Part shown: in pieces, positions 1 to 8,829 of the stretch | Layout of the letters: every line of letters begins with the position of its first letter | How positions within the stretch are numbered: position 1 is the stretch's first letter | Origin: Chloroflexota bacterium | GTDB lineage: Bacteria > Chloroflexota > Anaerolineae > Anaerolineales > Anaerolineaceae | Direction of reading: 5' to 3' | NCBI GenBank assembly: GCA_023434145.1 | Contig: JAEYTI010000085.1 | Coordinates: forward strand, 1 to 19,001 | DNA: 19,001 nucleotides | Made by a program: the position numbers and the translations under genes | Notes under the pieces: model-generated | What the model saw: only the letters and a program-made list of their open reading frames with translations | Database searches by the model: none | What the model was told of the DNA's origin: nothing

Positions 1-2
1 CT

Positions 3-45
3 AAAAAAATTTGGGGGTGGGGGCTATACAACCGCCCAGACCCCC
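3..45 (-). terminator. Intrinsic terminator of the phosphoribosyltransferase gene
   Basis: On the minus strand, 23 nt past the stop at 68, a G-rich stem (bases 34-45 pairing with 13-24, two central mismatches, 9-nt loop) is followed by AAATTTTTTT (bases 12-3). Stem plus U-tract is the standard Rho-independent form. Confidence 0.65.
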
Positions 46-67
46 ATATTTTTTCAGCGATAATGGG

Positions 68-583
68 TTAATCTACCGGGCGACCGAGAAAGATATTCTC
101 GGTTCCGCGGCGGATTTCCCATGGATAGACAATAAATGCGTCGGTAATGGCGGCGTAGTAATCGGGCCGCACGGTTCCGAACAGATTGCGGTATGGATTG
201 AAATGCAGTACGCAGGTAAAAGGCACGCCTGCCTGCCCAGAAATACGGTTCTTCACTGCCGTAATGGTGCGGCCCGAACCCCATACATCATCCACAATTA
301 AAATACGCCTGCCGCGCATCAGCCCTTCTTCAGGAAACTGCAAGAACTTGGGCCACGCTAACAAGCGACTCTTCTCGCGTTGTTTTTCGTTTTCCATTTC
401 GGTTGGAAAATCAACTGCCGCAGTAAAGATATCGCTTACCTGCAGCGCCTCTGCCAGCATTCCCCCCGGTGTAATACCCCCCCTGGTAATCAACACCATT
501 GCGTCAAATTCTTGTTCAAACTGGGGAATCAAGTGATCAATCAGCTTGTCTACATCTTCCCAGGTTAGCACTTCACGCCGCAT
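68..583 (-). CDS. Phosphoribosyltransferase family protein
   Basis: 171 residues. The type I PRTase PRPP-binding loop is clear at about residues 97-106 (VDDVWGSGRT), preceded by hydrophobic strand ILIV. An upstream LITRGGITPGG loop (about 31-41) fits the pyrophosphate-binding part of the fold. The family transfers phosphoribose from PRPP to a purine or related base; proteins of this size are usually annotated as xanthine/hypoxanthine-type PRTases, but the base specificity cannot be read from the sequence. ATG at 583 has a GAGG about 10 nt upstream. It stands alone, divergent from the MBL-fold gene, with its own extended -10 promoter and intrinsic terminator. Probably cytoplasmic purine salvage. 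Confidence 0.85.
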   Translation of the reverse strand: MRREVLTWEDVDKLIDHLIPQFEQEFDAMVLITRGGITPGGMLAEALQVSDIFTAAVDFPTEMENEKQREKSRLLAWPKFLQFPEEGLMRGRRILIVDDVWGSGRTITAVKNRISGQAGVPFTCVLHFNPYRNLFGTVRPDYYAAITDAFIVYPWEIRRGTENIFLGRPVD

Positions 584-631
584 TGGCTCTCAACCTCAAC
601 GTTTATCAGGATTGTTTGTTTCGTAATTTTC

Positions 632-640
632 ATTATAGCA
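632..640 (-). promoter_or_regulatory. Extended -10 promoter for the phosphoribosyltransferase gene
   Basis: The minus strand reads TGCTATAAT, a perfect extended -10 box, about 50 nt upstream of the ATG at 583. No good -35 is seen, as is usual for extended -10 promoters. Confidence 0.5.
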
Positions 641-712
641 GGTTCTCCACGAAAACGGTCTCGTTTATCGTACCAATTGAGATTCAAACCTCCGGGGGTG
701 GGAAAAATGTCC

Positions 713-741
713 TTGTGACTTTTTTGCGCATACGCAATAAT
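713..741 (+). promoter_or_regulatory. Sigma70-type promoter of the MBL-fold gene, with internal inverted repeat
   Basis: TTGTGA (713-718), a 17-bp spacer and AATAAT (736-741) make a good housekeeping promoter. Transcription would begin near 748, so the in-frame ATG at 740 cannot be the start and the ATG at 782 is favoured. The spacer holds the inverted repeat TTGCG-CATA-CGCAA (724-737), a possible operator. Confidence 0.55.
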
Positions 742-781
742 GAGGATGCAATCAGACAACATCGGGGTTGGGAGGGGACTT

Positions 782-1756
782 ATGGATACATTGGGGGAGC
801 TGGTCGTACGTTTTTGGGGAGTGCGGGGCAGTTATCCAACATCGGGCGGTAACACAATCCGTTACGGAGGGAATACCGCCTGTGTTGAGATATCAGTAAA
901 TGGGTCAACGATCATTTTGGACGCGGGTACGGGGATCATTGGGTTGGGGCGCTCGCTGGTGCAGCGAGCGAGAGAGCGTGGGGAGAAGGTTTCGGCGCTG
1001 CTGCTGCTTAGCCATATGCATCACGATCATACGCAGGGGTTTCCATTCTTCACGCCGGCTTTTATCCCTGGCGCAAAGCTAGAGATCTACGGGCCATCGC
1101 TGCTGGATACGACCCCTGAATCGGTGCTGGATATGCTGATGCAGCCGCCGCTTTTCCCGGTACGCATGAGCGAGCTGAGCGCCAGCATTCGCACGGGTGT
1201 GATCCGTGCTGCTGATGTGCTGCTGGTTGGTGATACGGTTGGCGGTGTGGCAGTTGTTCCTGCTTCTGGTGCGGTGCAAGACCCAAACGTGGTGCAAATT
1301 CACGTGCTGCGGTCTTATGCGCACCCTGGTGGGGTGGTGCATTACCGCATCGACTGGCAGGGCCGTTCGGTCGTGTATGCCACGGATACCGAGGGCTACG
1401 TGTGCGGTGACCGCCGATTGGCTGATTTTGCCCGCGGCGCAGATCTGCTGATCCACGATGCCCAATACACCGACGAGCACTATCTGGGGCTGGAGCCGGG
1501 CTTGTCAGTCACGCAGGGGTTCGGGCACTCTACCATCAGTATGGCATGCCAGGCAGCAGTTAGCGCGGGAGCAAGCCAGCTTGCCCTGTTCCACCACGCG
1601 CCAGAGTACGACGACTGCCGGCTAGACGCGATAGAAGCTGCCGCGCGTGGATGCTTCTCGGGGGCCTTTGTAGCCCGAGAAGGTCAGGAAATTCGATTTC
1701 CGGCAGCCATGAGTTTTATGCAGCAGGCTCCAGAAATGGTCGAGCGAACAAAATAG
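782..1756 (+). CDS. MBL-fold metallo-hydrolase (PhnP/phosphodiesterase-like)
   Basis: About 324 residues from the ATG at 782, chosen because GGAGGG lies just upstream and because the ATG at 740 falls inside the -10 box. Opens with FWGVRGSYPTSG and then GGNTAC, the usual start of the COG1235-like group. The metal site is SHMHHDHTQG (about residue 76-85, HxHxDH type), followed by a later HDAQYTDEHY and GHST and a C-terminal FHHAPEYDD, so the zinc ligands appear complete. Members hydrolyse phosphodiester or related bonds; some are cyclic-nucleotide phosphodiesterases. It lies directly upstream of a Crp-family gene, but a strong hairpin separates them. Substrate unknown; cytoplasmic, no signal peptide. 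Confidence 0.85.
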   Translation: MDTLGELVVRFWGVRGSYPTSGGNTIRYGGNTACVEISVNGSTIILDAGTGIIGLGRSLVQRARERGEKVSALLLLSHMHHDHTQGFPFFTPAFIPGAKLEIYGPSLLDTTPESVLDMLMQPPLFPVRMSELSASIRTGVIRAADVLLVGDTVGGVAVVPASGAVQDPNVVQIHVLRSYAHPGGVVHYRIDWQGRSVVYATDTEGYVCGDRRLADFARGADLLIHDAQYTDEHYLGLEPGLSVTQGFGHSTISMACQAAVSAGASQLALFHHAPEYDDCRLDAIEAAARGCFSGAFVAREGQEIRFPAAMSFMQQAPEMVERTK

Positions 1757-1791
1757 CAGCGCATTTCACTCTCTTGGGTACTACTCAGATG

Positions 1792-1832
1792 GTTGTTGGG
1801 TCGGGGAAATAAGGTTTCCCTGACCCAACAAC
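1792..1832 (+). terminator. 18-bp hairpin after the MBL-fold gene, no U-tract
   Basis: Bases 1792-1809 pair with 1815-1832 (one G-U pair) around the loop TAAGG, 35 nt after the stop at 1756. There is no T-run after it, so it is a strong hairpin rather than a canonical intrinsic terminator. It also contains the TTG at 1793, which argues against that codon starting the next gene. Confidence 0.55.
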
Positions 1833-1867
1833 AATCTGAAACAAACCCACCACAGGCAGCAGGGGGT

Positions 1868-2650
1868 ATGATGGGAGATATTGGTTATAATTATCGGCAG
1901 GGAGCGCCCGCTGGGGAGCTTCCCAGCCGAGGGCAATTAACCATCTCTAGAGCCGTTATGGCAGCTTTCGAACAATTGAACCGCCTGGGTGAAGTGCCGT
2001 TGTTTGCGGGCCTCACGGAGAAACAGCTGAGCTGGCTGCGGAACCGCCTGTACGCGCGCGCATTTCCCGCCGGTGTAGACGTAATTATCGCCGGTGCTGC
2101 GGGAGAAGCGCTGTACGTCATCCTCACCGGCACGGTGAAGGTGTACGTATCACAGCCAGATGGCACCGATGTGATCGTCGCCATCCTTGGCCCGGGCGAC
2201 ACAGTGGGCGAGCAGGCCATTGTTGACCAGGTGGGCCGCTCCGCCAGCGTAATCACATTGGAAGACACCACCGTGCTGTGGATGAGCCAGTCGGACTTTC
2301 AGGAAGCGCTAAACACCATGCCCGTGCTGGCGCGCAACCTGTTGAAAATCCTCTCGGCCCGGCTGCGCATGACCACGGGCCACATGCAGGCCATGGCCTC
2401 GCTGGACGTAAACCACCGCCTGGTGCGTCAGATCATGGCATTCGCAAGCCGCTATGGGCGCGAAAACTCGGATGGCACCATTACCATCCCCATCCGCCTG
2501 ACGCAGAACGACCTGTCGGAGTTGGTAGGGGCGTCACGCAAGCGCGTGAACCAGGCGATGGTCACGCTCAAGCGCGAAGGCTGGATCGCCGTGGACGCGG
2601 GCTACCACATCACGATCCTCGACCGCGCCGCGCTGGAAGCGTCACAGTAG
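1868..2650 (+). CDS. Crp/Fnr family transcriptional regulator
   Basis: About 260 residues. N-terminal cyclic-nucleotide-binding beta-roll (VPLFAGLTEKQL onward) contains GEQAIVDQVGRSASV, which keeps the GE...RSA phosphate-binding cassette of cAMP-binding members. The C-terminal winged helix (LTQNDLSELVGASRKRVNQ) is the Crp-type DNA-reading domain. No cysteine cluster, so not an Fnr iron-sulfur sensor. An in-frame TTG at 1793 lies inside a hairpin and has no RBS; ATG 1868 or 1871 follows AGGGGG closely; ATG 1958 is another option without an RBS. The 3' end overlaps the end of convergent priA by 9 nt. Ligand cAMP or similar is inference. Confidence 0.88.
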   Translation: MMGDIGYNYRQGAPAGELPSRGQLTISRAVMAAFEQLNRLGEVPLFAGLTEKQLSWLRNRLYARAFPAGVDVIIAGAAGEALYVILTGTVKVYVSQPDGTDVIVAILGPGDTVGEQAIVDQVGRSASVITLEDTTVLWMSQSDFQEALNTMPVLARNLLKILSARLRMTTGHMQAMASLDVNHRLVRQIMAFASRYGRENSDGTITIPIRLTQNDLSELVGASRKRVNQAMVTLKREGWIAVDAGYHITILDRAALEASQ

Positions 2651-5197
2651 GCTGACCGGGTCCACCTCGATACGCCAGTTCTCGATCGTCTTTCCGCGCA
2701 GGATCGCCGCCGGGTCGGGACCGCGCAGCACGATCTGCCAGCGGTAGAGCGTGTTCTGCTTGCCGTAGAAGCACGGCACTGGACCGATCATCTCTGTGCC
2801 GCGATGGCTGCCTGCCTCGATCCACTGTTCGATCTGCTGCGCTAATCCCTTTGCGGCGGCTTCGGCCTTCTCAGGGTTTGCGTCGCGGATTTCTAAGCGG
2901 GCCAGGTGGGCATAGGGCGGGTAGCGCAGGCGGCGGCGGTATTCCAGCTCCTGCTTGTAGAAACCGGTGTAGTCGTGCGCGGCGGCGGCGCGGATGGCGT
3001 AATGCTCGGGCTGAAAGGTCTGCAAGATCACCCGCCCGCCCAGCAGCGAGCGCCCGGCGCGCCCCGCCACCTGAGTCAGCAGTTGGAAGGTGCGCTCACC
3101 AGCGTTGTAATCGGGGAGCTGCAAGCCCCCGTCTGCCAGCACCACGCCTACCAGCGTAACCAGCGGCAGATCCAGGCCTTTGGCGAGCATCTGCGTGCCG
3201 ACCAGTACGTCGGCTTGGTGGTTCATAAAGGCTTGCAGCAGCAGATCGTGCGCCCCCTTCTGGCGGGTCGTCTCGGCATCCCAGCGCAGCACGCGCGCGC
3301 CGGGGAACATCTCGCGCACATCGGCCTCTACCTTCTCGGTGCCCGAGCCGTACTGGCGAATGTGCGGGCTTTCGCACTGCGGGCACTTGGTGGGCACCTG
3401 GCGGCGGTAGTTGCACGTGTGGCAAACCAGCCCGCCCTGGTCGGTGTGCAGCGTAAGGGGCAGGTCGCAGCGCGGACAGCACATGCTGTATCCGCACGAG
3501 CGGCAGAACACGTATGTGGCCGTTCCGCGCCGATTGAGAAACAGGATGGCCTGCTGGTTAGCCGACAGCACCTGCTGGAGCGCCTCGCGCAGCGCCCGGC
3601 TGAAAATCGAGCGGTTGCCCGCCTTCAATTCCTGGCGCATATCCACCACCTGGATGGGCGGCAGCCCGCCCTCCATGCGCGCCGTCCCGGTGGGCGAGAT
3701 GGCCGATGACCCAAAAGGCGTGCCAGAAGCCGCCTGGGGCGTCGTAGAGGCCGCTGTGACCTCTCGATGCGCAATAATGCGCATGGGCAGCTTAAGCACC
3801 TCCCAGCCCTCGCGCTGGGCGCGGTAGTACAAACTCACGTCTGGCGTGGCGGAACCCAAAATCAGCGCGCAGCCTGCCAGTTTCGAATAGGTGATGGCGG
3901 TTTCCACCGCGCTATAATTCGGCTGCACATCGTCCTGGTGATATGCCGGATCGTGGCATTCATCCAGTACGATCAGGCCGGGGTTGGGCAGGGGTGTGAA
4001 CAGGGCACTGCGCGGGCCGACGATTACCGGCAGATCCCCCGAGCGCGCTCGCCGCCAGGTATCGTACCGCTCGCCCGGTGAGAGCCGCGAATGGATCAGC
4101 CCTACCTGCCCGGGGAAGCGTGCCAGGAACCGCCGCACCGTTTGCGGGGTCAGCGCGATCTCTGGCACCAGAATCACGGCCTGGCGGCCCATGCGCAGTG
4201 TTTCTTCCACGGCCCGCATATAGATTTCCGTCTTCCCCGAGCCGGTGATGCCGTGCAGCAGATAGGGCGGAAGCTGCGTTTTTGACGTATTTTCCCCCAT
4301 CCGCTCCAGCCCTGCGCGGAGTTGGTCCCACGCCTGCTGCTGTGCCTCGGTGAGCTCGGGTACTTTGCCGGGCGTGATCTGCATTTGCTCCAGCGGATCG
4401 CGCCATACTTCGCTCTCGCCCAGCATCACCAGCCCATCTTCTCCTAATTTCTGCAAGTCGGCCACGTTCCCGCCGCTGCGGGCGTACACCCAGGCAACCT
4501 CTACAGGCCACGGCTCTTCAATTAAGAAGCGCAGGATAGCCTGGCGTCGCTCTAGCGCGGCGGAGCCTGCCCGCCCAACACTGCCGATACGCTGCAAGGC
4601 CTCCTGCGGCGAGCAGGCAAGCTGTACGGTGCGGACGGTCTTAGGGCGCACGCTGGGTGGTTGCAAAACAGGTCGCGAGGCGATCGTTCCGCGCCCGATG
4701 AGCGTGCGCGCTGCGGCACGCCAGTTCTGGCGCGGCATGGCCGTGTCGATCTGCCGGCCGCGCAGGTCGCCGCGCTCTTCCAGCAGGCGCACCAACCGGA
4801 GCTGCATGGGCTGAAGCGTGGCATAGGTGATTCGCCCCGGGTTGAGGTGGTAGAGCGTATCAGACTGCTGCCCCAGCCCTGGCGGGATCATTGGCGCGAA
4901 GCAAGCCGCCAGCGGCGCGAGCGTGGTCTGCGAAAGCCACCGGGCAAGCTGCATCTGCAAGGGCGTCAGCACCGGCTGTGCGTCGATCACCGCCTCAATG
5001 GCGCGTGTTTCCGTCACCCCAGGTGTGTCGAGATTGCGCAGCACCACTCCCTGCACCAGGCTTTTACCAAACGGTACCACCACCAGGCTGCCGGGAACCA
5101 CCACCTCCGCGAATTCCTCGGGCACGTGGTAAGAGAACAGGCCGGTGACCTGCGGGACGTTCACTGCGATTTCAACGTAGGTGGTTTTTGGAATCAT
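2642..5197 (-). CDS. priA: Primosomal protein N' (replication restart helicase PriA)
   Basis: About 851 residues. Superfamily 2 helicase that recognises stalled forks and reloads the replisome. The N-terminal DNA-binding domain begins YVEIAVNVPQVTGLFSYHVP. Walker A GITGSGKTE is near residue 317. Motif II is DECHDPAYHQ near 412; the usual form is DEEH, so the second acidic residue is Cys here. A zinc-binding block of about eight cysteines (CRSCGYSMCCPRC ... CHTCNYR ... CPQC) lies near 566-610, and QVAGRAGR near 710 is motif VI. ATG 5197 is preferred over an in-frame TTG at 5287 because the TTG would translate a long palindrome. Genes upstream are separated by that palindrome. Confidence 0.95.
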   Translation of the reverse strand: MIPKTTYVEIAVNVPQVTGLFSYHVPEEFAEVVVPGSLVVVPFGKSLVQGVVLRNLDTPGVTETRAIEAVIDAQPVLTPLQMQLARWLSQTTLAPLAACFAPMIPPGLGQQSDTLYHLNPGRITYATLQPMQLRLVRLLEERGDLRGRQIDTAMPRQNWRAAARTLIGRGTIASRPVLQPPSVRPKTVRTVQLACSPQEALQRIGSVGRAGSAALERRQAILRFLIEEPWPVEVAWVYARSGGNVADLQKLGEDGLVMLGESEVWRDPLEQMQITPGKVPELTEAQQQAWDQLRAGLERMGENTSKTQLPPYLLHGITGSGKTEIYMRAVEETLRMGRQAVILVPEIALTPQTVRRFLARFPGQVGLIHSRLSPGERYDTWRRARSGDLPVIVGPRSALFTPLPNPGLIVLDECHDPAYHQDDVQPNYSAVETAITYSKLAGCALILGSATPDVSLYYRAQREGWEVLKLPMRIIAHREVTAASTTPQAASGTPFGSSAISPTGTARMEGGLPPIQVVDMRQELKAGNRSIFSRALREALQQVLSANQQAILFLNRRGTATYVFCRSCGYSMCCPRCDLPLTLHTDQGGLVCHTCNYRRQVPTKCPQCESPHIRQYGSGTEKVEADVREMFPGARVLRWDAETTRQKGAHDLLLQAFMNHQADVLVGTQMLAKGLDLPLVTLVGVVLADGGLQLPDYNAGERTFQLLTQVAGRAGRSLLGGRVILQTFQPEHYAIRAAAAHDYTGFYKQELEYRRRLRYPPYAHLARLEIRDANPEKAEAAAKGLAQQIEQWIEAGSHRGTEMIGPVPCFYGKQNTLYRWQIVLRGPDPAAILRGKTIENWRIEVDPVSLL

Positions 5198-5230
5198 TTG
5201 GGTAGGCGCACGCTGCTGCTCTCTATGCTG

Positions 5231-5285
5231 GGGGATAGGATATTTGGTTGCGGTGCTCAGCACCGCAACCAAATATCCTATCCCC
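5231..5285 (-). terminator. 55-nt perfect palindrome between the CorC-like gene and priA
   Basis: Bases 5231-5257 are the exact reverse complement of 5259-5285 around a single central base. It lies 12 nt after the stop of the upstream CorC-like gene and 34 nt before priA. No U-tract follows on either strand. Likely acts as a transcription barrier or mRNA 3'-end stabiliser. Confidence 0.6.
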
Positions 5286-5296
5286 AATGCCTTTGA

Positions 5297-6625
5297 TTAT
5301 AACCGTGAGAGATGGATGCGTGCAATGCGCAGACGATCCATGCTGTCGACCCGCAGGCGGATGGCGTGTTCCGCGTCTTCTATCTGATCGCCTACCTGGG
5401 CGATGCGCCCCAACCGGCCCAACATAAACCCGGCAATCGTGTCGTAATCCGGATCATACAGATTGAGACCGAAATGCTCGTTGAAGTCCTCAATCAAGAC
5501 CATGCCATTGATGTAGGCCGAGCCATCGGGCTGCGGCTGGATATCGGGATGGTCTACGTCAAACGGGTCCTGCACATCACCAACAATTTCTTCCAGCAGG
5601 TCTTCCAGCGTCACCAGGCCAGCCGTGCCGCCAAACTCATCGAGTGTGATTGCCAGATGCTGACGGCGGGCACGCATGTGCACCAGCAGATGATTTACCG
5701 AGGCGGTTTCGGGAACGAACAGTGCCTCGCGCGCCAGTTCGCGCGCCGGGCGGCTGGTCAGGTTGCTGTCTTGCAGCAGCGCGGGGAGCAGATCTTTCAT
5801 GTGCAGGATTCCAAGGATCTGGTCCAGGCTCTCTTCATACACCGGCAGCTTGGTGATCCCACTCTGCGCCGCAATCTGCACCGCCTGCCCGATGGTCGTG
5901 GTCGAATCGACTGCAATAATTTCTGTCCGGGGCACGCTTACCTGGCGCACGTACAACCCGCCGAAGTTGATCACCGCGGAGAGCATTTCGCGCTCAGGAA
6001 CGTCGATCGCCCCTTCTACTTCTGGGCCGGAGACCATTTCTTTTAAGTCTTCCATTGACATTACCGTAGAGTGGATGTGGCCGTTGGCGGGAATGCCAAA
6101 CAACCCCAGCACCATCCGGGTTGCCCAGTCGTGGAAGGCAATTAGCCCGTGGAAGAAGCGAATGAACAAATGCATCACCGGGGCGGTTAGCAGCGCAAAG
6201 CGCTCGGGTCCGCGCAGTACGGCAACTTTGGGCGCCTGTTCGCCAAGCACCACATGCAGGCTGGTGACGACAGTCAGCGAGACGAGCAGGGGCAGGGCTG
6301 GGAAAATTCCGCCCAGGAATGCCAGATCTACTGGTAGATTGGGATTCTCCAGCACCGGGCGGAGCAGAGCGCCGAAAGCATCCTCGCTTACCGCGCCGAG
6401 CGCCAGACTGACGAGCGTGATGCCGAGTTGCGACGCCGCGATCAGGCGGTCGTGCGAAGCCCCATCTTCCAGCCATTTGCGAACCAGCGCAGCACCGTGG
6501 TGTTCTGGCCCGGCAATTACGTCAAGCCGCGAGCGACGCGAGGCGATGACTGCAAACTGCACCCCCACAAAGAACGCGTTCAGAGCAAGAAAGGCAATGA
6601 TAAGAAGGATTTGGCTCAGGCTCAT
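5297..6625 (-). CDS. Hemolysin-family/CNNM-type membrane protein with CBS pair and CorC domain
   Basis: 442 residues. A DUF21/CNNM transmembrane region covers about 1-180: TM1 at 4-27, further hydrophobic segments near 62-82, 103-127 and 145-178, and the family's GEQAPK motif at about 128-133. A CBS pair follows (about 225-280 and 295-352, with LPVYEESLDQILGILHMKDLL and the typical DEFGGTAGLVTLEDLLEEI). The C-terminus (about 365-440) is a CorC_HlyC domain. The name hemolysin is historical; relatives act in magnesium or cobalt handling and sense nucleotides through CBS. Its ATG overlaps the stop of the upstream MEMO1-family gene by 4 nt, so the two are translationally coupled. Confidence 0.9.
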   Translation of the reverse strand: MSLSQILLIIAFLALNAFFVGVQFAVIASRRSRLDVIAGPEHHGAALVRKWLEDGASHDRLIAASQLGITLVSLALGAVSEDAFGALLRPVLENPNLPVDLAFLGGIFPALPLLVSLTVVTSLHVVLGEQAPKVAVLRGPERFALLTAPVMHLFIRFFHGLIAFHDWATRMVLGLFGIPANGHIHSTVMSMEDLKEMVSGPEVEGAIDVPEREMLSAVINFGGLYVRQVSVPRTEIIAVDSTTTIGQAVQIAAQSGITKLPVYEESLDQILGILHMKDLLPALLQDSNLTSRPARELAREALFVPETASVNHLLVHMRARRQHLAITLDEFGGTAGLVTLEDLLEEIVGDVQDPFDVDHPDIQPQPDGSAYINGMVLIEDFNEHFGLNLYDPDYDTIAGFMLGRLGRIAQVGDQIEDAEHAIRLRVDSMDRLRIARIHLSRL

Positions 6626-7467
6626 GCGTGTTTGAGTACCGCCGCCGCGCCATAACCAACAACGGAGGAACGGTCACCGGTTTGGTCACCGGAGGTGCTG
6701 TAATGAAGGATTTCGATGTGGTTCGCGCCCATTTCGCGGGCTGCCCAAAGCACCGCAGCCACTGCACCTACGCCGCAGGCAAAGCCCTTGCCATTGCGTT
6801 CGGCAGTGAAAAGATCATTGGGGTTAAAGCTGCGAATGCGGCGCAGCATTTCCTGATCCAGCGCTTCCGCCATTTCTTGCGGATAAAAGTGCGAGAGGTC
6901 TGTGCTGGCAACCAACAGGCCGTTGCGCCCGGCCATTACCTGCGCCATGGCCGTTCCCAGCCGCCTCGTAACAAGCGGAGATTGGCTGCGCACCATTACC
7001 GGCAGTAGCTGCCACGGCCCCGTCAGTGCGCGCTGTAAAAACGGCAGCTCGATCTCCAGCGAATGCTCCTGATCGTTTGCCACTGGGGTGAGCGACATGC
7101 CATCCTGGCGAAGGTTCTCGTTCAATTCGGCAAGCGCATCCTGGTCGATGGACACATCTCCCAGCGGCGTCGCATATGCCTGGTGTGCTGAGGTGATTAG
7201 CGACGCCGGAAAAGGCCCGTGCATCGGCGAGACGACCACTACCAAATCGCGCTGTTGCCCGCGCACGGTAGCGAAGGCATGACCTGCCGTTTGCCCGGAA
7301 TACCGGTGCCCCGCGTGCGGGGCGATCACTGCGGTAACCTGGCCTTGCAAGTCTGGCAGGTTTGCGTCATCGAGAAAAGCGTCAATCTGCCTGCGCAGCA
7401 TGGCGGGATCGTCACTGTACCACGTTCCCGCGAAAGGCGAGGGGCGAACCTCTGGTATGGCATTCAT
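6622..7467 (-). CDS. amrB: AmmeMemoRadiSam system protein B (MEMO1 family)
   Basis: 281 residues, the usual length. Diagnostic motifs in order: RPSPFAGTWY near the N-terminus, IAPHAGHRYSGQTAGHA, VVVSPMHGP, EHSLEIELPFLQ, STDLSHFYP and the late LHYSTSGD. The family is related to extradiol dioxygenases but catalysis is unproven for most bacterial members; it commonly occurs with AMMECR1 (A) and a radical SAM protein, neither of which is in the window. It heads an operon with the CorC-like gene (4-nt overlap). The RBS is weak (AGAAG upstream of the ATG at 7467). Assignment is secure; biochemical role is not. Confidence 0.88.
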   Translation of the reverse strand: MNAIPEVRPSPFAGTWYSDDPAMLRRQIDAFLDDANLPDLQGQVTAVIAPHAGHRYSGQTAGHAFATVRGQQRDLVVVVSPMHGPFPASLITSAHQAYATPLGDVSIDQDALAELNENLRQDGMSLTPVANDQEHSLEIELPFLQRALTGPWQLLPVMVRSQSPLVTRRLGTAMAQVMAGRNGLLVASTDLSHFYPQEMAEALDQEMLRRIRSFNPNDLFTAERNGKGFACGVGAVAAVLWAAREMGANHIEILHYSTSGDQTGDRSSVVGYGAAAVLKHA

Positions 7468-7531
7468 ATCGTGCTTCTTCTATTACACTTTTCTAGGTAT
7501 GTTCACCTGGTCGAAAATCTACGCCAGGAAA

Positions 7532-8764
7532 TTACGGCTGCATGAAATCCCACGGGTTCACGCGCACACGCGACTCGTTCATCAGTTCAAAGTGCAGGTG
7601 CGGCCCAGAAGAGCGCCCAGTGCTGCCCATGCCGGCGATGGAGGTCCCCGATGAGACGGACGCGCCGCAGCCTACGTACAGCTGGCTGAGGTGCGCGTAG
7701 AGCGTCTGCCAGCCGTTGCCGTGGTCGATGACGATTACGTTGCCGTAGCCCCAATCGTTCCAGCCAGCGTACACCACCACACCGCTGTCGGCGGCATAGA
7801 TGGCATTGCCAATTTGCCCGGCGATATCGATGCCCCAGTGGTTGGTAGCGGGGCTGAAGTCATACCCGGAGAGCCAGGTGGCTGTGGTAGGCCAGACAAA
7901 CGCGCCCGAGCCGATGTAGCCGTCCATGATCTGCCCGCAGTAGCCGGGGCCGAAGATCTTGGCCGAGGCCGGGTCGGTGCGGCTGATCAACGGCGCGCTC
8001 CATGATATAAAAGCACGTTCGCCGCCAGGGACAAAGACCTTGGTACCCGGCTCGATGTTGGGGTTCGTCAGATCGCCAATCGTCTCGGGGTTCAGATTAT
8101 TGCTCGGCCAGTTGATAATGTCATCCGGCGTAACGCCGAAGAAGCCGGCGACGCCGTTCAGCCCATCGCCCGCGTGCCACTCGTACAGCAAGCCGTCCAG
8201 CGGCAGGATGTTGAGCACCTGGCCCGGCTGCAAGCGGTGCGGGTCATCTGCCAGGGTGTCGAAGTTGCCCCACAGAATGGTCTGCGGCCTGAGGCCAAAC
8301 TTTTCGGCGATGCCAAAAATTGTATCGCCGCTCTGCACCTCGTAAGTGGCCATATCGAAGCGGGCGCGTTCGGGCAGGGTAGTGTGCAGGTTCGCGTAAC
8401 GCGGAATGCCGCGTTTTAATTCCAGTGCGGGGGAGAATTCGTAGGGCGGCGGTGGAACCGTGCTCGTTGCTGTGGGCTCCGGTGCTGCGATTGCCGAAAT
8501 TGTACCGTCGTTTTCTACATCCCCGTTTAAATAAAAACTTCCCATAATCCACAACACCAGCGCCACCATCGTCAGGGAGGCAAATGCCGTGCCCATGCGC
8601 ATGGCCGCCTCTCCGAGGCCCAAACGCAGCAGTCCCTCCCAAATTTCGATCCACCGGCGCGGCTGCTTCGGCGATTGCCATGCCGGCGACGGCTCGTTGT
8701 CGGGAGTTGGATTGTCGCTTTGATTGGAAAGGTTGTGGGTCGGGGATATATTATCCTCTGCCAT
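7532..8764 (-). CDS. Membrane-anchored LysM / M23 peptidoglycan endopeptidase
   Basis: 410 residues from ATG 8764, chosen because GAGG sits 8 nt upstream and a good promoter lies just behind. Order: proline- and Asn-rich cytoplasmic segment, one transmembrane helix near 55-75 (ASLTMVALVLWIMGSFYL), Pro-rich stalk, LysM (about 140-190, TYEVQSGDTIFGIAEKFGL), a second LysM-like segment (about 195-250), then peptidase M23. Zinc ligands are visible as HWGID (about 308) and HLHFEL (about 388), with YAHLSQL between, so it should be active. It would cleave peptidoglycan cross-bridges at the cell surface. An insertion sequence ends 17 bp upstream of its -35 box. Confidence 0.9.
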   Translation of the reverse strand: MAEDNISPTHNLSNQSDNPTPDNEPSPAWQSPKQPRRWIEIWEGLLRLGLGEAAMRMGTAFASLTMVALVLWIMGSFYLNGDVENDGTISAIAAPEPTATSTVPPPPYEFSPALELKRGIPRYANLHTTLPERARFDMATYEVQSGDTIFGIAEKFGLRPQTILWGNFDTLADDPHRLQPGQVLNILPLDGLLYEWHAGDGLNGVAGFFGVTPDDIINWPSNNLNPETIGDLTNPNIEPGTKVFVPGGERAFISWSAPLISRTDPASAKIFGPGYCGQIMDGYIGSGAFVWPTTATWLSGYDFSPATNHWGIDIAGQIGNAIYAADSGVVVYAGWNDWGYGNVIVIDHGNGWQTLYAHLSQLYVGCGASVSSGTSIAGMGSTGRSSGPHLHFELMNESRVRVNPWDFMQP

Positions 8765-8783
8765 GTTTTCTACCTCAAAATGC

Positions 8784-8812
8784 ATCATAACATATCCACA
8801 TTTCAGGGTCAA
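8784..8812 (-). promoter_or_regulatory. Sigma70 promoter of the LysM-M23 gene
   Basis: On the minus strand TTGACC (8812-8807), 17-bp spacer, TATGAT (8789-8784). The start codon is 20 nt downstream of the -10. The GC-rich palindrome AGCGGCGCGCCGCT (8812-8825) abuts the -35 and may be an operator. Confidence 0.65.
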
Positions 8813-8829
8813 GCGGCGCGCCGCTGAAA